This document shows positions 15,258 to 23,769 of a stretch of 39,906 nucleotides of DNA, one piece after another. Position numbers and translations under genes: made by a program. Under the pieces are notes generated by a model, which saw only the letters and a program-made list of their open reading frames with translations, was not told where the DNA came from and ran no database searches. Source of the DNA: Halovivax sp. (GTDB lineage: Archaea > Halobacteriota > Halobacteria > Halobacteriales > Natrialbaceae); the NCBI GenBank assembly GCA_007119345.1, contig SKPV01000201.1, forward strand, positions 1 through 39,906, in the 5' to 3' direction. How positions within the stretch are numbered: position 1 is the first letter of the stretch; each line of letters starts with the position of its first letter.

Positions 15258-16078
15258 CACTCCGGGTGCTCGACGCTCCAGTCGGCTTTCTCGGCCGCCG
15301 TTTCGAGCGCTACGAACTCCCAGCCGGCGGCCTCGGCGATCGCCTCGTCGCCCTCGGTCCCCACCAGCACCATCCGCTCCGCGTGGAACATCGACTCCGG
15401 CGTGACGTCGGCCAGGCGCTCCGCGGGGCCGGTCTCGGAGCCGCCGAAGAAGTCGAGTTCGACCTCGTGATCGCGCTGGAACTTTCGAATGGCGGGCGTG
15501 GAGACCGTCCCGACGACGCCGATCCAGTCGGCCCAGCCGCGCGCATCGGCGAACGCGAACCGCGGATCCGCGAGCCGATTCGCCGCCTCGAACGTCAGCG
15601 CGAGGGTCATCTCGTCGGCGTCCGTCGCCGCCCCGTGATCGGTGGTCCGCGGACTAGACTCCGCGGACTCGACGCCGGCCCCCTCCTCCGGAACCCCTGC
15701 CTCCGAGGAGGACGACGATCCGCCGCCGGCACCCCCTCTGTCTTCCGGAACGCCGACCGGACCGCTCGGCCCGCCCGGGACTCGCGGCGCTCGCCGGGGC
15801 GTCGGCGTCTCGTCGCCGTCGTCGGTCGGACCGGCCTCGCCGACCGCGTCCGAGTCATCCCCGGCCCCGTCCGCACCCGCCCCCTGTTCGTCGACCTCGC
15901 CGACCGCGTCCGATTCGTCGGCCGATCCGCTCGACCGGGCGTCGGCCCACGGAGGATCCGGTTCGTCGGCTGGGTCGCCCTCGCCGCGCCAGAGCCAGTC
16001 GCCGTGGTTCGCGTCCGGCTCGCCGTCGTCTTCGCCGTCGTCGATCTCCACGTCGTCCAGATCGATGGTATCAGTCAC
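15257..16078 (-). CDS. AOR-linked protein: disordered acidic N-half plus small conserved C-terminal domain
   Basis: The 273-residue protein starts at the GTG at 16078, overlapping the last 8 nt of the upstream AOR-family gene, so the two are translationally coupled. Residues 1-150 are low-complexity acidic and Gly/Ser/Pro-rich, probably disordered. Residues from about 155 (MTLALTFEAANRLADP) form a compact domain with ARGWADWIGVVGTVSTPAI, VELDFFGG and AERMVLVGTEGDEAIAEAAG, and it ends EKADWSVEHPE. This domain is clearly homologous to the whole of the protein at 36617-37036 in this window, which starts MTLAFELAALEEL and shares ARSWSTYVGVVSEKPT, QDFFSG and AAEKADW. I recall such proteins as DUF7124, unverified. 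Function is unknown; a partner or regulator of the AOR-like protein is the natural guess. Confidence 0.85.
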   Translation of the reverse strand: MTDTIDLDDVEIDDGEDDGEPDANHGDWLWRGEGDPADEPDPPWADARSSGSADESDAVGEVDEQGAGADGAGDDSDAVGEAGPTDDGDETPTPRRAPRVPGGPSGPVGVPEDRGGAGGGSSSSSEAGVPEEGAGVESAESSPRTTDHGAATDADEMTLALTFEAANRLADPRFAFADARGWADWIGVVGTVSTPAIRKFQRDHEVELDFFGGSETGPAERLADVTPESMFHAERMVLVGTEGDEAIAEAAGWEFVALETAAEKADWSVEHPE

Positions 16079-17876
16079 GCTCGATCACCTCGATGACGTC
16101 GGCATTCGTCCCGTTCGGGACCGGCGTCGCCTCGTCGGCTACCCCCGCCAGATCCAGCCGTCGGAGGAGAGCGCCCGTCGGCCGCCCCCGCCGGTCCCAG
16201 CCGCGCGCCGCGTAGTACCGGTCGAGCAGCGCGTCGAAGGCCTCCGGATCGACGGCGTCGCCCTCGCCCTCGCCCGCGTCGTCGTTCAGGGGTTCGGTGA
16301 GCGGGGCCGGCAACTCGTCGTCCGCCCGGGAGAACCCCTCGCGGACGTTGAACAGCCGGACGAGCGTCCAGACCCGCTCGCCGACCCGGGCCAGCGAGTC
16401 CGGGTCGTGATCGTATCCGACGGCGGCCAGCCACTCGGCTCCGCGGTCGGCCCGGAACACCTCCTCGAGGAAGTCGTCGGCGATCAGGCACCACAGCAGC
16501 GCCCGGCGGTTCTGCTCGTCGACGACCGCGGCGACGCGCTCGTCGGGGGACCGCCGCGCGCCCGCGACCGCCTCGAACTCGACGGGCCGGGCCCGGCGGT
16601 GACAGCCGCCGCGGTCGCTCGTGGCGTACGCCAGGGCCATCGTCTCCGCGCGGCGCGGATCGTACGAGGAGAGCTCCATCCCCTTGACGGTCGGGATCAG
16701 GTCCGCGCCGCCGTAGCGGTCGACCGCGGCGTCGACGCCACCGGCGAGCGCGTCCCCCAGCGGGGTCGATCGCGCGGCGATCTCCTCGATGAGCCCGCGG
16801 GCGGCCCGCTCGTCGCCGAACGCGAGCTCGCGATCGAGCAGGCCCTCCTGGCTCGCCCGCACCGCCCACGCGACCGCGTTGCCGGCCGTGATGACGTCCA
16901 GCGCGAGCCGGTCGCAGACGGCGCCCAGGGCGGCGACGGCGTCGAAGTCGTCGATGCCGAGGCCGGCGCCGAGGACGATCGGCGTCGCCCCGCGGGGGAC
17001 GCTCTCGCCCTCGTCGCCCTCCACCCGGAACCCGCCGGGGACGGGGTCCTCCGGACGCTCTCGGCCGCTCGCTTCCTCGCGAACCCGCTCGATACCCAGA
17101 TCGTCGACGCCCTCGAAGCGGCCCTTTTGCCAGCCGCGGGTCGGGAGCGCCCCGACCTCGTCGGCGAAGTCGACGGTCTCCAGGGTGGCGCTGGCCGCGA
17201 GCCACCGGCCGGCGTCGCTCTCGGCGAACGCTTCGCCGTCGCGCTCGCGCAGGTCGGCCAGCCCCTCGGGCGCAGAAGAGCGCGCGACGACCGCCTTCAG
17301 GTTCTTCGATCCCATCACGGTCCCGGCGCCGCCCCGACCGGCGTGGTGGTCGCCGCCGTCGGAGGCGATCGTCGCGTACCTGACGCCGCGTTCCCCGGCG
17401 GGTCCGACGCAGGCGACCGCGGCGTCCGGGAAGCGCTCGGCCGTCGCCTCGGCGTCGAGCCCCCACAGCGCCGCCGCGGGCTCGATCGACGCCTCGCCGC
17501 CCTCGACCGACAGCGCGACCGGCTCCTCGGCCGCGCCGGTGACGAGCAGCCCCAGGTGCTCCCCGAGCGAGCCGGCGAGGCGCGCGGGGAACGTCCCGCC
17601 CCCGTAGGAGTCGAGGAACGCGCCCGTCAGCGGCGACTTCGTGATCGCCGCGTACCGCTGCTCGCCGGGCGCGTACCCGGTCAGCGGCCCGACCGCGAAC
17701 AGCAGGACGTTCGCCGGCGATAGGGGGTCCGTCCCCGAATCGAGCGCCTCGTAGAGGTACCGGGCGCCGATCCCCTTCCCGCCGACGTACCGGTCGAGCC
17801 ACCGGTCCGGCACCGCCTCGCCGGTCACGGTCCCGGCGGAGAGGTCGACTCGGAGCATCCGGTCCCTGGCGGGCAT
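16071..17876 (-). CDS. Aldehyde ferredoxin oxidoreductase family protein without the cluster-binding CxxCxxxC motif
   Basis: The 601-residue protein has clear AOR features: DLSAGTVTGEAVPDRWLDRYVGGKGIGARYL at the N-terminus, GPLTGYAPGEQRYAAITKSPLTG, GRGGAGTVMGSKNLKA, GALPTRGWQKG, CDRLALDVITAGNAVAWA and ATSDRGGCHRRA. Family members bind a tungsten bis-pyranopterin and one [4Fe-4S] cluster and oxidise aldehydes with ferredoxin in the cytoplasm. At residues 274-282, where three cluster cysteines (CxxCxxxC) are expected, the sequence reads RPEDPVPGG. Only four cysteines exist in the whole protein (VACVG, AVCDR, GGCH, LWCLI) and none form CxxC. The pterin-binding parts look intact. The start at 17876 is leaderless behind TTTTAATT. 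It is cotranscribed with the 8-nt-overlapping linker protein and divergent from the formate dehydrogenase operon. Confidence 0.88.
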   Translation of the reverse strand: MPARDRMLRVDLSAGTVTGEAVPDRWLDRYVGGKGIGARYLYEALDSGTDPLSPANVLLFAVGPLTGYAPGEQRYAAITKSPLTGAFLDSYGGGTFPARLAGSLGEHLGLLVTGAAEEPVALSVEGGEASIEPAAALWGLDAEATAERFPDAAVACVGPAGERGVRYATIASDGGDHHAGRGGAGTVMGSKNLKAVVARSSAPEGLADLRERDGEAFAESDAGRWLAASATLETVDFADEVGALPTRGWQKGRFEGVDDLGIERVREEASGRERPEDPVPGGFRVEGDEGESVPRGATPIVLGAGLGIDDFDAVAALGAVCDRLALDVITAGNAVAWAVRASQEGLLDRELAFGDERAARGLIEEIAARSTPLGDALAGGVDAAVDRYGGADLIPTVKGMELSSYDPRRAETMALAYATSDRGGCHRRARPVEFEAVAGARRSPDERVAAVVDEQNRRALLWCLIADDFLEEVFRADRGAEWLAAVGYDHDPDSLARVGERVWTLVRLFNVREGFSRADDELPAPLTEPLNDDAGEGEGDAVDPEAFDALLDRYYAARGWDRRGRPTGALLRRLDLAGVADEATPVPNGTNADVIEVIERD

Positions 17877-18108
17877 CACCCGGTATAGACCACGTGGGCG
17901 AATTAAAATGCGTGGTGAGTCGAAGAGAATGAATTTTGGAGGGCAGTGTGAGTGGCGATAACAACCGACACATTCCGCGTCCGGTATGAGTGTGAAACTG
18001 AACAATGACCGAAAATTTGGTGTTCAAAGTTGACTGACGTTCGGTTCAACCCCAACCAGCACCGTAACATCAGGTATTTTTATGACGTTTACCGAGGCTT
18101 GCTAGGTT
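17877..18108. promoter_or_regulatory. Divergent AT-rich promoter region of the AOR and formate dehydrogenase operons
   Basis: This 232-bp interval is much more AT-rich than anything else nearby. On the reverse strand TTTTAATT (17908-17901) lies about 27 nt before the AOR ATG. On the forward strand TATTTTTAT (18075-18083) lies about 28 nt before the fdh ATG. Both predict leaderless messages. Between them are an imperfect palindrome ACCGAAAATTTGGT at 18009-18022 and two copies of GTTCAA (near 18021 and 18051), candidate operator elements. I cannot name the regulator. Confidence 0.65.
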
Positions 18109-21078
18109 ATGGCACGGTCAACGCTCGACCTCGATCGGCGCGGGTTCCTGAAGGCGGGTGGCGCCGGGGCGCTCGTGGCGGCGGTCGGCGGCAGAACCCT
18201 CGTCCACCGGGGGGACGCGGACGACGAAGCGGTCGTCGATCCGGACGCCGGAGAGGAGCTGGTCAAGACGGTCTGTACGCACTGCTCGGTGGGGTGCGGG
18301 CTGCAGGTCGCCGTGGAAGACGACGCGGTGGTCGGACAGGAAACGTGGGACGACAACCCCATCAACCGGGGCGGGCTCTGCTCGAAGGGCGCCTCGCTCA
18401 CCCAGTCCGTCAACTCCGACAAGCGGTTGAAGGAGCCGATGAAGCTCGAGGACGGCGAGTGGGTTCGGATGGACTGGGACGAGATCCTCCCGGAGATCGC
18501 CGGCCGGTTGAACGACATCCGCGAGGAGACCGGTCCCCACGCCACGTTCTGGTGTGGCTCCGCGAAGCACACCAACGAGTGCGCGTACCTGATCCGGAAG
18601 CTCGCGGCCCTTTTCGGCACGAACAACGTCGACCACCAGGCGCGGATCTGTCACTCCACGACGGTCACCGGGATCGCCAACACGTGGGGCGTCGGCGCGA
18701 TGACGAACAACAACAACGACATGCGGAACGTCGACGTCAACCTCATCATCGGGCACAACCCGCTCGAGAGCCACCCGGTCGCGTGGCAGCACTTCCAGGA
18801 GGCCCAGCGTCGAGGCGGCAAACACATCGTCGCCGAACCGCGGTTCACCAAGACCGCGGCCGCCGCGGACGGCTACTACCACTTCCGCTCGGGGACCGAC
18901 GTCGCGTTCATCTACGGGCTCATCTACCACATCGTCGAGAACGACCTCCACGACGAGGAGTTCATCGAGAGCCGCGTGATGGTGCCCACCTGGGAGGAGT
19001 TCCGCGACGAGGTGCTGCCGGAGTACGACCTCGAGACGGTTTCGGACGTCACCGGGACGCCGGAGGCGGACCTCGCGGAACTCGCCGAGGAGCTCGCCGA
19101 CGCCGACGTCAGCTGCGTCGAGTGGGCGATGGGCGGCACCCAGCACAACAACGCGACGGGTAACGTCCGCGCCTACGCGATGTTGAACCTGACGCTCGGT
19201 CACTCCGCCCAGCCCGGCGGAGGCACGCCCATCTACCGCGGCCACGACAACGTCCAGGGCGCGACCGACCTCGGCGTCGACTCGGGCAACACGCCGGGGT
19301 ACTACGGCCTCGGTCAGGGCGCCTGGGAGCACTGGGCGAACGTCTGGACGGAGACGGAGAGCACCTCCGGCGAGATCAGCTACGACGAGCTGGTCGACCG
19401 GTTCCACGACACGGAGCTGATGGAGAAGAACGGCTTCACCGTCGCCCGCTGGTTCGAGGGCGTCCTCGACGACGAGTGGGAGATCTACCAGCCCGACCCG
19501 CTCCGGGCCGCGATCTTCTGGGGCCACGGCCTCGGCTCGCTCAGCGAGTACAAGAAGGTCCGCGAGGCGATCAACGAGCTCGAGTTCGTCGTCAACGTCG
19601 ACGTCTTCCCGAACCAGATCGCCGAACTCGCGGAGACGGACACCGACGTCTACATGCTGCCGGCGGCGACCAACCTGGAGGAAGCGGGCAGCGCGACGAA
19701 CACCGGCCGGCAGCTCCAGTGGCGCAACAAGACGGTCACGCCCCGGCACAACTCCAAGGAGGATTGGGTGTTGATGACCGAGTTCGCCGAGCACCTGGGC
19801 TTCGGCGAGCACTTCGACTACGACGAACCCGAGGACGTCCTCCGGGAGATCAACCTGGGGGTCCGCTCGATCGGCTACATCGGCCAGACCCCGGAACGAC
19901 TGAAGCTCCACCAGGAGCACGCCGACCTCTTCAGCGTCGAGGACCTGCAGGCCGACCTCGACGAGGACCACGAACACCACGACGAGCTCGATGGGGACTA
20001 CTACGGCCTCCCGTGGCCGTCCTGGCACGACGAGCACCCCGGAACGCCGATCCTCTACGACGCCAACGTCCACCCGCAGGAGGGCGGCATGGACTTTCGC
20101 GCCAACTGGTGGGACACGGCGGTCGACGCGGACGACCCCGAGGTCGAACCCGACGACCAGCTGCGCGATCCGTACGAGCCCGACTGGTGGGACGGCGAGC
20201 TCGAGGGCGTCCCGCAGTACCCGTTGTTCTCGACCGTCCTGCCGGACGGTGACGAGCCGGCCGCGCCCACGCTCCCCATCGCGGCCGCGCTGGACGAGGA
20301 CACGTCGGTCGCCGAGACGGCCGAGCTGCTGGACGAGGAGGGCTACGACGTCGACGTCGAGCGCTACGAGGAGTTCACCAACGCGCAGCCCGACGCCCCG
20401 TGGGGCCGCGGGCGCGCCCGGATGAAAGCCTGGAACCTCACCGACGAGATCCCCGTCCACCGCGAGCCGGCGGTCACGCCGCGGGCGGACCTGGTCGACG
20501 ACTACCCCTGTAACGAGCGCACCGAAGACCACTGGCGCGTCGAACTCGACAACGTGGCCGTCCAGCAGGCCAACATCGACGCCCACGAGGACTACGACCT
20601 GGTGTTGACCTCCGGCCGCCAGGTCGAACACCAGGGCGCCGCCGCCCAGACCCGGAGCACGCTCGGCACCGCCTCGCGGGCGCCGATGATGTACCTCGAG
20701 ATCCACCCCGACGTCGCCGACGAGCTGGGCGTCGAGGACGGCGAGTGGATCGCGGTCGAGACGCCCCACGCCGAGATGATCGTCCAGGCGAGGCCTACTG
20801 AACGCGTCGCCACCGACCACGCCTTCGCGCCGTACCACTGGAGCGGTATCCTCGAGGGCGAGGACGTCACGGCGAACGTCCCCGACGGCCTCGCGCCGCT
20901 GGTGAAAGGCGAGACGATCAACGCCGGCACCGCGCCGGCGTACGACCGGGAGACTCAGATGCAAGAGACGAAGGTGACGCTGTGTCGCGTCCGGGCGGCC
21001 GACTCCGGGGAGATCCCGGAGCTGTCCGACGACCAGCTCGCCTGGCAAGCGCAGCTCCTGAACCGCCACAAGCGGTGA
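18109..21078 (+). CDS. Tat-exported molybdopterin oxidoreductase, formate dehydrogenase (FdnG-like) catalytic subunit
   Basis: The 989-residue protein has a Tat signal (DRRGFLKAGG, residues 9-18), so it acts outside the membrane. The [4Fe-4S] ligands are Cys56, Cys59, Cys63 (VCTHCSVGCG) and Cys91, with the electron-relay Lys93 (CSKG). The Mo ligand region is ARICHSTTVTGIANTWGVGAMTN: Cys181 followed by His182, as in formate dehydrogenases, encoded by TGT at 18649 and not by a selenocysteine TGA. Further FdnG-like segments are EPRFTKTAAAADGYY, MGGTQHNNATGNVRA and the late LVLTSGRQVEHQ. It contains the long acidic inserts usual for halophiles. It would bind bis-MGD made with the help of MobA. 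Thiosulfate, polysulfide or another substrate cannot be ruled out, but the Cys-His pair favours formate. It is first in an operon with the ferredoxin, NrfD and chaperone genes. Confidence 0.9.
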   Translation: MARSTLDLDRRGFLKAGGAGALVAAVGGRTLVHRGDADDEAVVDPDAGEELVKTVCTHCSVGCGLQVAVEDDAVVGQETWDDNPINRGGLCSKGASLTQSVNSDKRLKEPMKLEDGEWVRMDWDEILPEIAGRLNDIREETGPHATFWCGSAKHTNECAYLIRKLAALFGTNNVDHQARICHSTTVTGIANTWGVGAMTNNNNDMRNVDVNLIIGHNPLESHPVAWQHFQEAQRRGGKHIVAEPRFTKTAAAADGYYHFRSGTDVAFIYGLIYHIVENDLHDEEFIESRVMVPTWEEFRDEVLPEYDLETVSDVTGTPEADLAELAEELADADVSCVEWAMGGTQHNNATGNVRAYAMLNLTLGHSAQPGGGTPIYRGHDNVQGATDLGVDSGNTPGYYGLGQGAWEHWANVWTETESTSGEISYDELVDRFHDTELMEKNGFTVARWFEGVLDDEWEIYQPDPLRAAIFWGHGLGSLSEYKKVREAINELEFVVNVDVFPNQIAELAETDTDVYMLPAATNLEEAGSATNTGRQLQWRNKTVTPRHNSKEDWVLMTEFAEHLGFGEHFDYDEPEDVLREINLGVRSIGYIGQTPERLKLHQEHADLFSVEDLQADLDEDHEHHDELDGDYYGLPWPSWHDEHPGTPILYDANVHPQEGGMDFRANWWDTAVDADDPEVEPDDQLRDPYEPDWWDGELEGVPQYPLFSTVLPDGDEPAAPTLPIAAALDEDTSVAETAELLDEEGYDVDVERYEEFTNAQPDAPWGRGRARMKAWNLTDEIPVHREPAVTPRADLVDDYPCNERTEDHWRVELDNVAVQQANIDAHEDYDLVLTSGRQVEHQGAAAQTRSTLGTASRAPMMYLEIHPDVADELGVEDGEWIAVETPHAEMIVQARPTERVATDHAFAPYHWSGILEGEDVTANVPDGLAPLVKGETINAGTAPAYDRETQMQETKVTLCRVRAADSGEIPELSDDQLAWQAQLLNRHKR

Positions 21079-21084
21079 GATCCA

Positions 21085-21690
21085 ATGAGCACGCAAAATC
21101 GGAACGACGGAACCGCACGGGTCATCCCGAACTGGCAGAACTGTATCGACTGCGGGGCCTGCGAGGTCGCCTGTCAGCGGACGTGGGACCTCCCGGCGGA
21201 GTCGAACCGGATCCAGGTCGTCGCGCTCGCCCACGGCACCGAGGACGAGACCAACAAGCCGATGCAGTGTTACAACTGCACCGACGCGCCGTGCATCGAC
21301 GTCTGTCCGACCGAAGCGCTCAGCTACAGCGGGACCGAAACCGTCCGCGTGAACGCGGACCTCTGCATCGGCTGTCACTACTGCGGCGTCGGCTGCCCCT
21401 TCGGCGCGCCGCAGTACCCCGACGCGACGGTCCCGGAGGCCGAGGAGAGCGAGCCGCTGGGCGCCCGCGGAAACGGGTTGATGGACAAGTGCACGACCTG
21501 CGAACCCCGCCAGGAGGTCGGGCTCGAACCCGCGTGCTCCTCGGAGTGTCCGACCGACGCGTTGCTGTTCGGCACCCCGGACGAGCTCGCCGAAAAGATG
21601 GACGAAGACCACGTTTCCCAGCCGTTCGACGAGGAGTCGGCCCGGATCGTCTTCGGAGACGACGCGGACAAAGTCATCACGGAGGAGTGA
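21085..21690 (+). CDS. Four-cluster ferredoxin-like electron-transfer subunit (DmsB/FdnH type)
   Basis: The 201-residue protein has sixteen cysteines in four cluster groups: 20/23/26/30, 62/65/70/74, 94/97/100/104 and 136/139/151/155, the classic DmsB/NrfC/FdnH pattern of four [4Fe-4S] clusters. There is no signal peptide and no C-terminal anchor helix, whereas E. coli FdnH has one; it should be carried out of the cell with its Tat-tagged catalytic partner and dock on NrfD. It begins 6 nt behind the catalytic subunit stop and ends 6 nt before the NrfD start, so the three are one transcriptional unit. It passes electrons between the Mo subunit and the membrane subunit. Confidence 0.93.
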   Translation: MSTQNRNDGTARVIPNWQNCIDCGACEVACQRTWDLPAESNRIQVVALAHGTEDETNKPMQCYNCTDAPCIDVCPTEALSYSGTETVRVNADLCIGCHYCGVGCPFGAPQYPDATVPEAEESEPLGARGNGLMDKCTTCEPRQEVGLEPACSSECPTDALLFGTPDELAEKMDEDHVSQPFDEESARIVFGDDADKVITEE

Positions 21691-21696
21691 GCACTC

Positions 21697-22839
21697 ATGC
21701 CCACAGAAATCGCGTTCGAGCTTCCCTACACCGAGTGGGGCTGGAAGGTCGGCATCTACATCGCCATGATCGGCATCGCGGGCGGCGCGTACCTGACGGG
21801 GTACGCGGCCGATCTGCTCTCGTTCCGCAGCGGGAGCGAGGAAGACGCTCGCCGGCACGGGCGGGTCGCCCAGTTCGGGTACCTCGTCGGCCTCGGCGGA
21901 CTCGTCGTCGGCCCGCCGGTCCTGTTGAGCCACCTCGCGACGCCGTTCCGGGCGATGATGATCCCGCTGACGATGACGAACCTCGGATCCTGGATGGCGA
22001 TCGGCTCCTACCTGCTCATCGCGTTCGGACTCGGGACGGCCCTGATGTTCCTCTGGGTCACGTTCGGCAGGGAGCGGCCGCACGCGCCCGACCTCACGGC
22101 CCCCGACGAAGGGGCGGCCGCGACCGACGGGGGCCGCGACGTCGCCTCCGACGGCGGCGCCGACGAACCGGCGCGGGCGGCGACGGAAGGCGGCGCGGCC
22201 GAGGGCGTCCGTGACGTGTTCGACCGGGCGCGCGACCCGCTCGACGCGTTCGCGGATTACACGCGGCCGTCCGAGCCGGTCCGGCTCGCGATCGGCGGCT
22301 TCTTCGCCGTGTTCGCCGCCGGGGTGGTGCTGTACTCGGCGATGGCCTACGGCTCCGGACCGACCGAGCGCGTCGCGATGTGGGACCCCACCTTCCTGGT
22401 GCCGGTCCAGATCCTCGGCGGCCTCGGCGCCGGACTCACGGCCGCGGTGGCGATCGCGGCGGCGGTCGAGCGGCGACCCGGCCGGGTGACGCGTCGGTAC
22501 GCGCTCGCCGCCGGCGGGCTGCTGGTGGCGACGCTCGCCGCGATCGTCGTCCAGCTCGTCTACCTGCCGGTCGCGAACGCCGACGCCGCGCCGGCGGTGG
22601 AGAACCTGCTGACCACCCACGCGACGCTGTTCGTCGGCGGGGCGGTGATCGCGGGGCTCCTCGTCCCGATCGCGCTGCTGGTCGGCGCCACGTACGCCCG
22701 CCGCCGCGAGGCGCTCTCGCCTTCGGGGGTCGCGGCGTCCTACGCCGTCGCCGGCCTCCTGGTGGTCGGCGGGAAGATCACCCTCGCGCTCGCGTACCTC
22801 CAGGCCGCCGAGTTCACGACGATCCCGCTCCCGATGTAA
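21697..22839 (+). CDS. NrfD/PsrC-type quinone-interacting membrane subunit
   Basis: The 380-residue polytopic protein has eight predicted helices: the first around WKVGIYIAMIGIAGGAYLTG, then YLVGLGGLVVGPPVLLSHLA and WMAIGSYLLIAFGLGTALMF, and after a long acidic, Gly/Ala-rich loop (about residues 125-185) five more, ending GGKITLALAYLQAAEF. The LGSWMAIGSY and GGAYL motifs are typical of NrfD. It anchors the oxidoreductase and exchanges electrons with menaquinone without haem. Bacterial formate dehydrogenase N uses a cytochrome b gamma subunit, so the pairing of an FdnG-like subunit with NrfD is the polysulfide/DMSO reductase-style architecture. It sits 6 nt behind the ferredoxin gene. Confidence 0.92.
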   Translation: MPTEIAFELPYTEWGWKVGIYIAMIGIAGGAYLTGYAADLLSFRSGSEEDARRHGRVAQFGYLVGLGGLVVGPPVLLSHLATPFRAMMIPLTMTNLGSWMAIGSYLLIAFGLGTALMFLWVTFGRERPHAPDLTAPDEGAAATDGGRDVASDGGADEPARAATEGGAAEGVRDVFDRARDPLDAFADYTRPSEPVRLAIGGFFAVFAAGVVLYSAMAYGSGPTERVAMWDPTFLVPVQILGGLGAGLTAAVAIAAAVERRPGRVTRRYALAAGGLLVATLAAIVVQLVYLPVANADAAPAVENLLTTHATLFVGGAVIAGLLVPIALLVGATYARRREALSPSGVAASYAVAGLLVVGGKITLALAYLQAAEFTTIPLPM

Positions 22840-22876
22840 CCGCCCGAGCCCGACTCCGGATCCTCCCCGCCAACCC

Positions 22877-23548
22877 ATGTCCCGACCGACCGACGCGACG
22901 ACGGAACTCGCCGACCTGTACGCCTTCTGCTCGCGCGTGCTCGCCGACCCGCCCGACGAGGCGGCCGTCGAGCGGCTCGCGAGCGAGGGGTTCCCGCGAG
23001 AGGCGTCGCCGCAGGCGCTCGAAAACGGCTTCCGGCTGCTCGAACGGTGGCGCGGGGGAATCGACGACCCGGCCGAGGAGGCCGACGAGCTCCGCCGGAT
23101 CCACACGCGGCTGTTCGTCGGTCCGCGCCCGAAGATGCAGGTCCACGAGTCGTGGTACGCGGATGACTTCCTCGGCGGGCCGCTCGCCGCCGTCCAGCGC
23201 TCCTACCGCGACCTCGGAATCCGGCCGACGGCGGAACTCCGCGAGGAGGCCGACCACGCCGCCGTCGAGCTGGCCGCGCTCGAGATACTCGCCGGGGACG
23301 GCGACGAGGAGCACCGTCGGGCGTTCCTGGCGGCCCACGGCTGGTGGCTGCCGGAGCTGGCCGAAGACGTCCAGGAGCTGGCCGACGACCCGTTCTACGA
23401 GGGCGTCGGCTGGCTGATCGAAGGCGCCGTCGATGCGGACGCCGCCATGCTCGGCCTCGATACCGGAGCCCTCTCGCAGGGATACGATCTCTCCCCGAGC
23501 TACGAGCGAACCCCGTCCGTCGACCCCGAAGAGTTCCCGTACGGGTAG
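22877..23548 (+). CDS. TorD/DmsD-family chaperone for the molybdoenzyme
   Basis: The 223-residue, all-helical acidic protein has the TorD-family layout: an N-terminal ELADLYAFCSRVLADPPDEA helix, a central QVHESWYADDFLGGPLAAVQRSYRDLGI segment (the conserved ExxY near a small-residue turn) and a C-terminal AALEILAGDGDEEHRRAFLAAHGWWLPELAED region. These cytoplasmic chaperones bind the Tat leader of the catalytic subunit and hold export until the Mo cofactor is inserted. That fits the Tat signal on the catalytic subunit three genes upstream. It starts 37 nt behind nrfD and is probably the last gene of the operon. About 30 extra residues at the C-terminus (YDLSPSYERTPSVDPEEF) look disordered. Confidence 0.85.
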   Translation: MSRPTDATTELADLYAFCSRVLADPPDEAAVERLASEGFPREASPQALENGFRLLERWRGGIDDPAEEADELRRIHTRLFVGPRPKMQVHESWYADDFLGGPLAAVQRSYRDLGIRPTAELREEADHAAVELAALEILAGDGDEEHRRAFLAAHGWWLPELAEDVQELADDPFYEGVGWLIEGAVDADAAMLGLDTGALSQGYDLSPSYERTPSVDPEEFPYG

Positions 23549-23769
23549 CTCCGGACGGCGAACCCCGTACGGATCCCGCCGGCGCGCTCGCGGCGGGCGG
23601 AGACCACGCGATCCCGTCGTCGGCTACCTAGCCCCGTCAGCGGCGTCCCGATCGACCCACGCGGGGGATCGTGCGAATTTTCGTGATAAACGAGCCGGCA
23701 CTCGCAAGTGCGGCGCTCGCGCGGAGGAATGCGGTTCTCGCGCGGAGCGATCCGACGCTCGCCGAGGGG

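Noticed and set aside
16075..18027. A 650-codon reverse frame overlapping the AOR-family gene
   Set aside because: It is the same strand in another phase, composed mostly of Arg, Gly and Pro; the AOR motifs lie in the other frame.
18649..18651. Possible selenocysteine in the formate-dehydrogenase-like active site
   Set aside because: The codon is TGT (cysteine) and the reading frame is uninterrupted, so no recoding is needed.
18118..23106. A 1662-codon open frame antisense to the formate dehydrogenase operon
   Set aside because: It is a GC-rich antisense shadow: it has no family motifs, overlaps four well-supported genes and has shadow-type composition.
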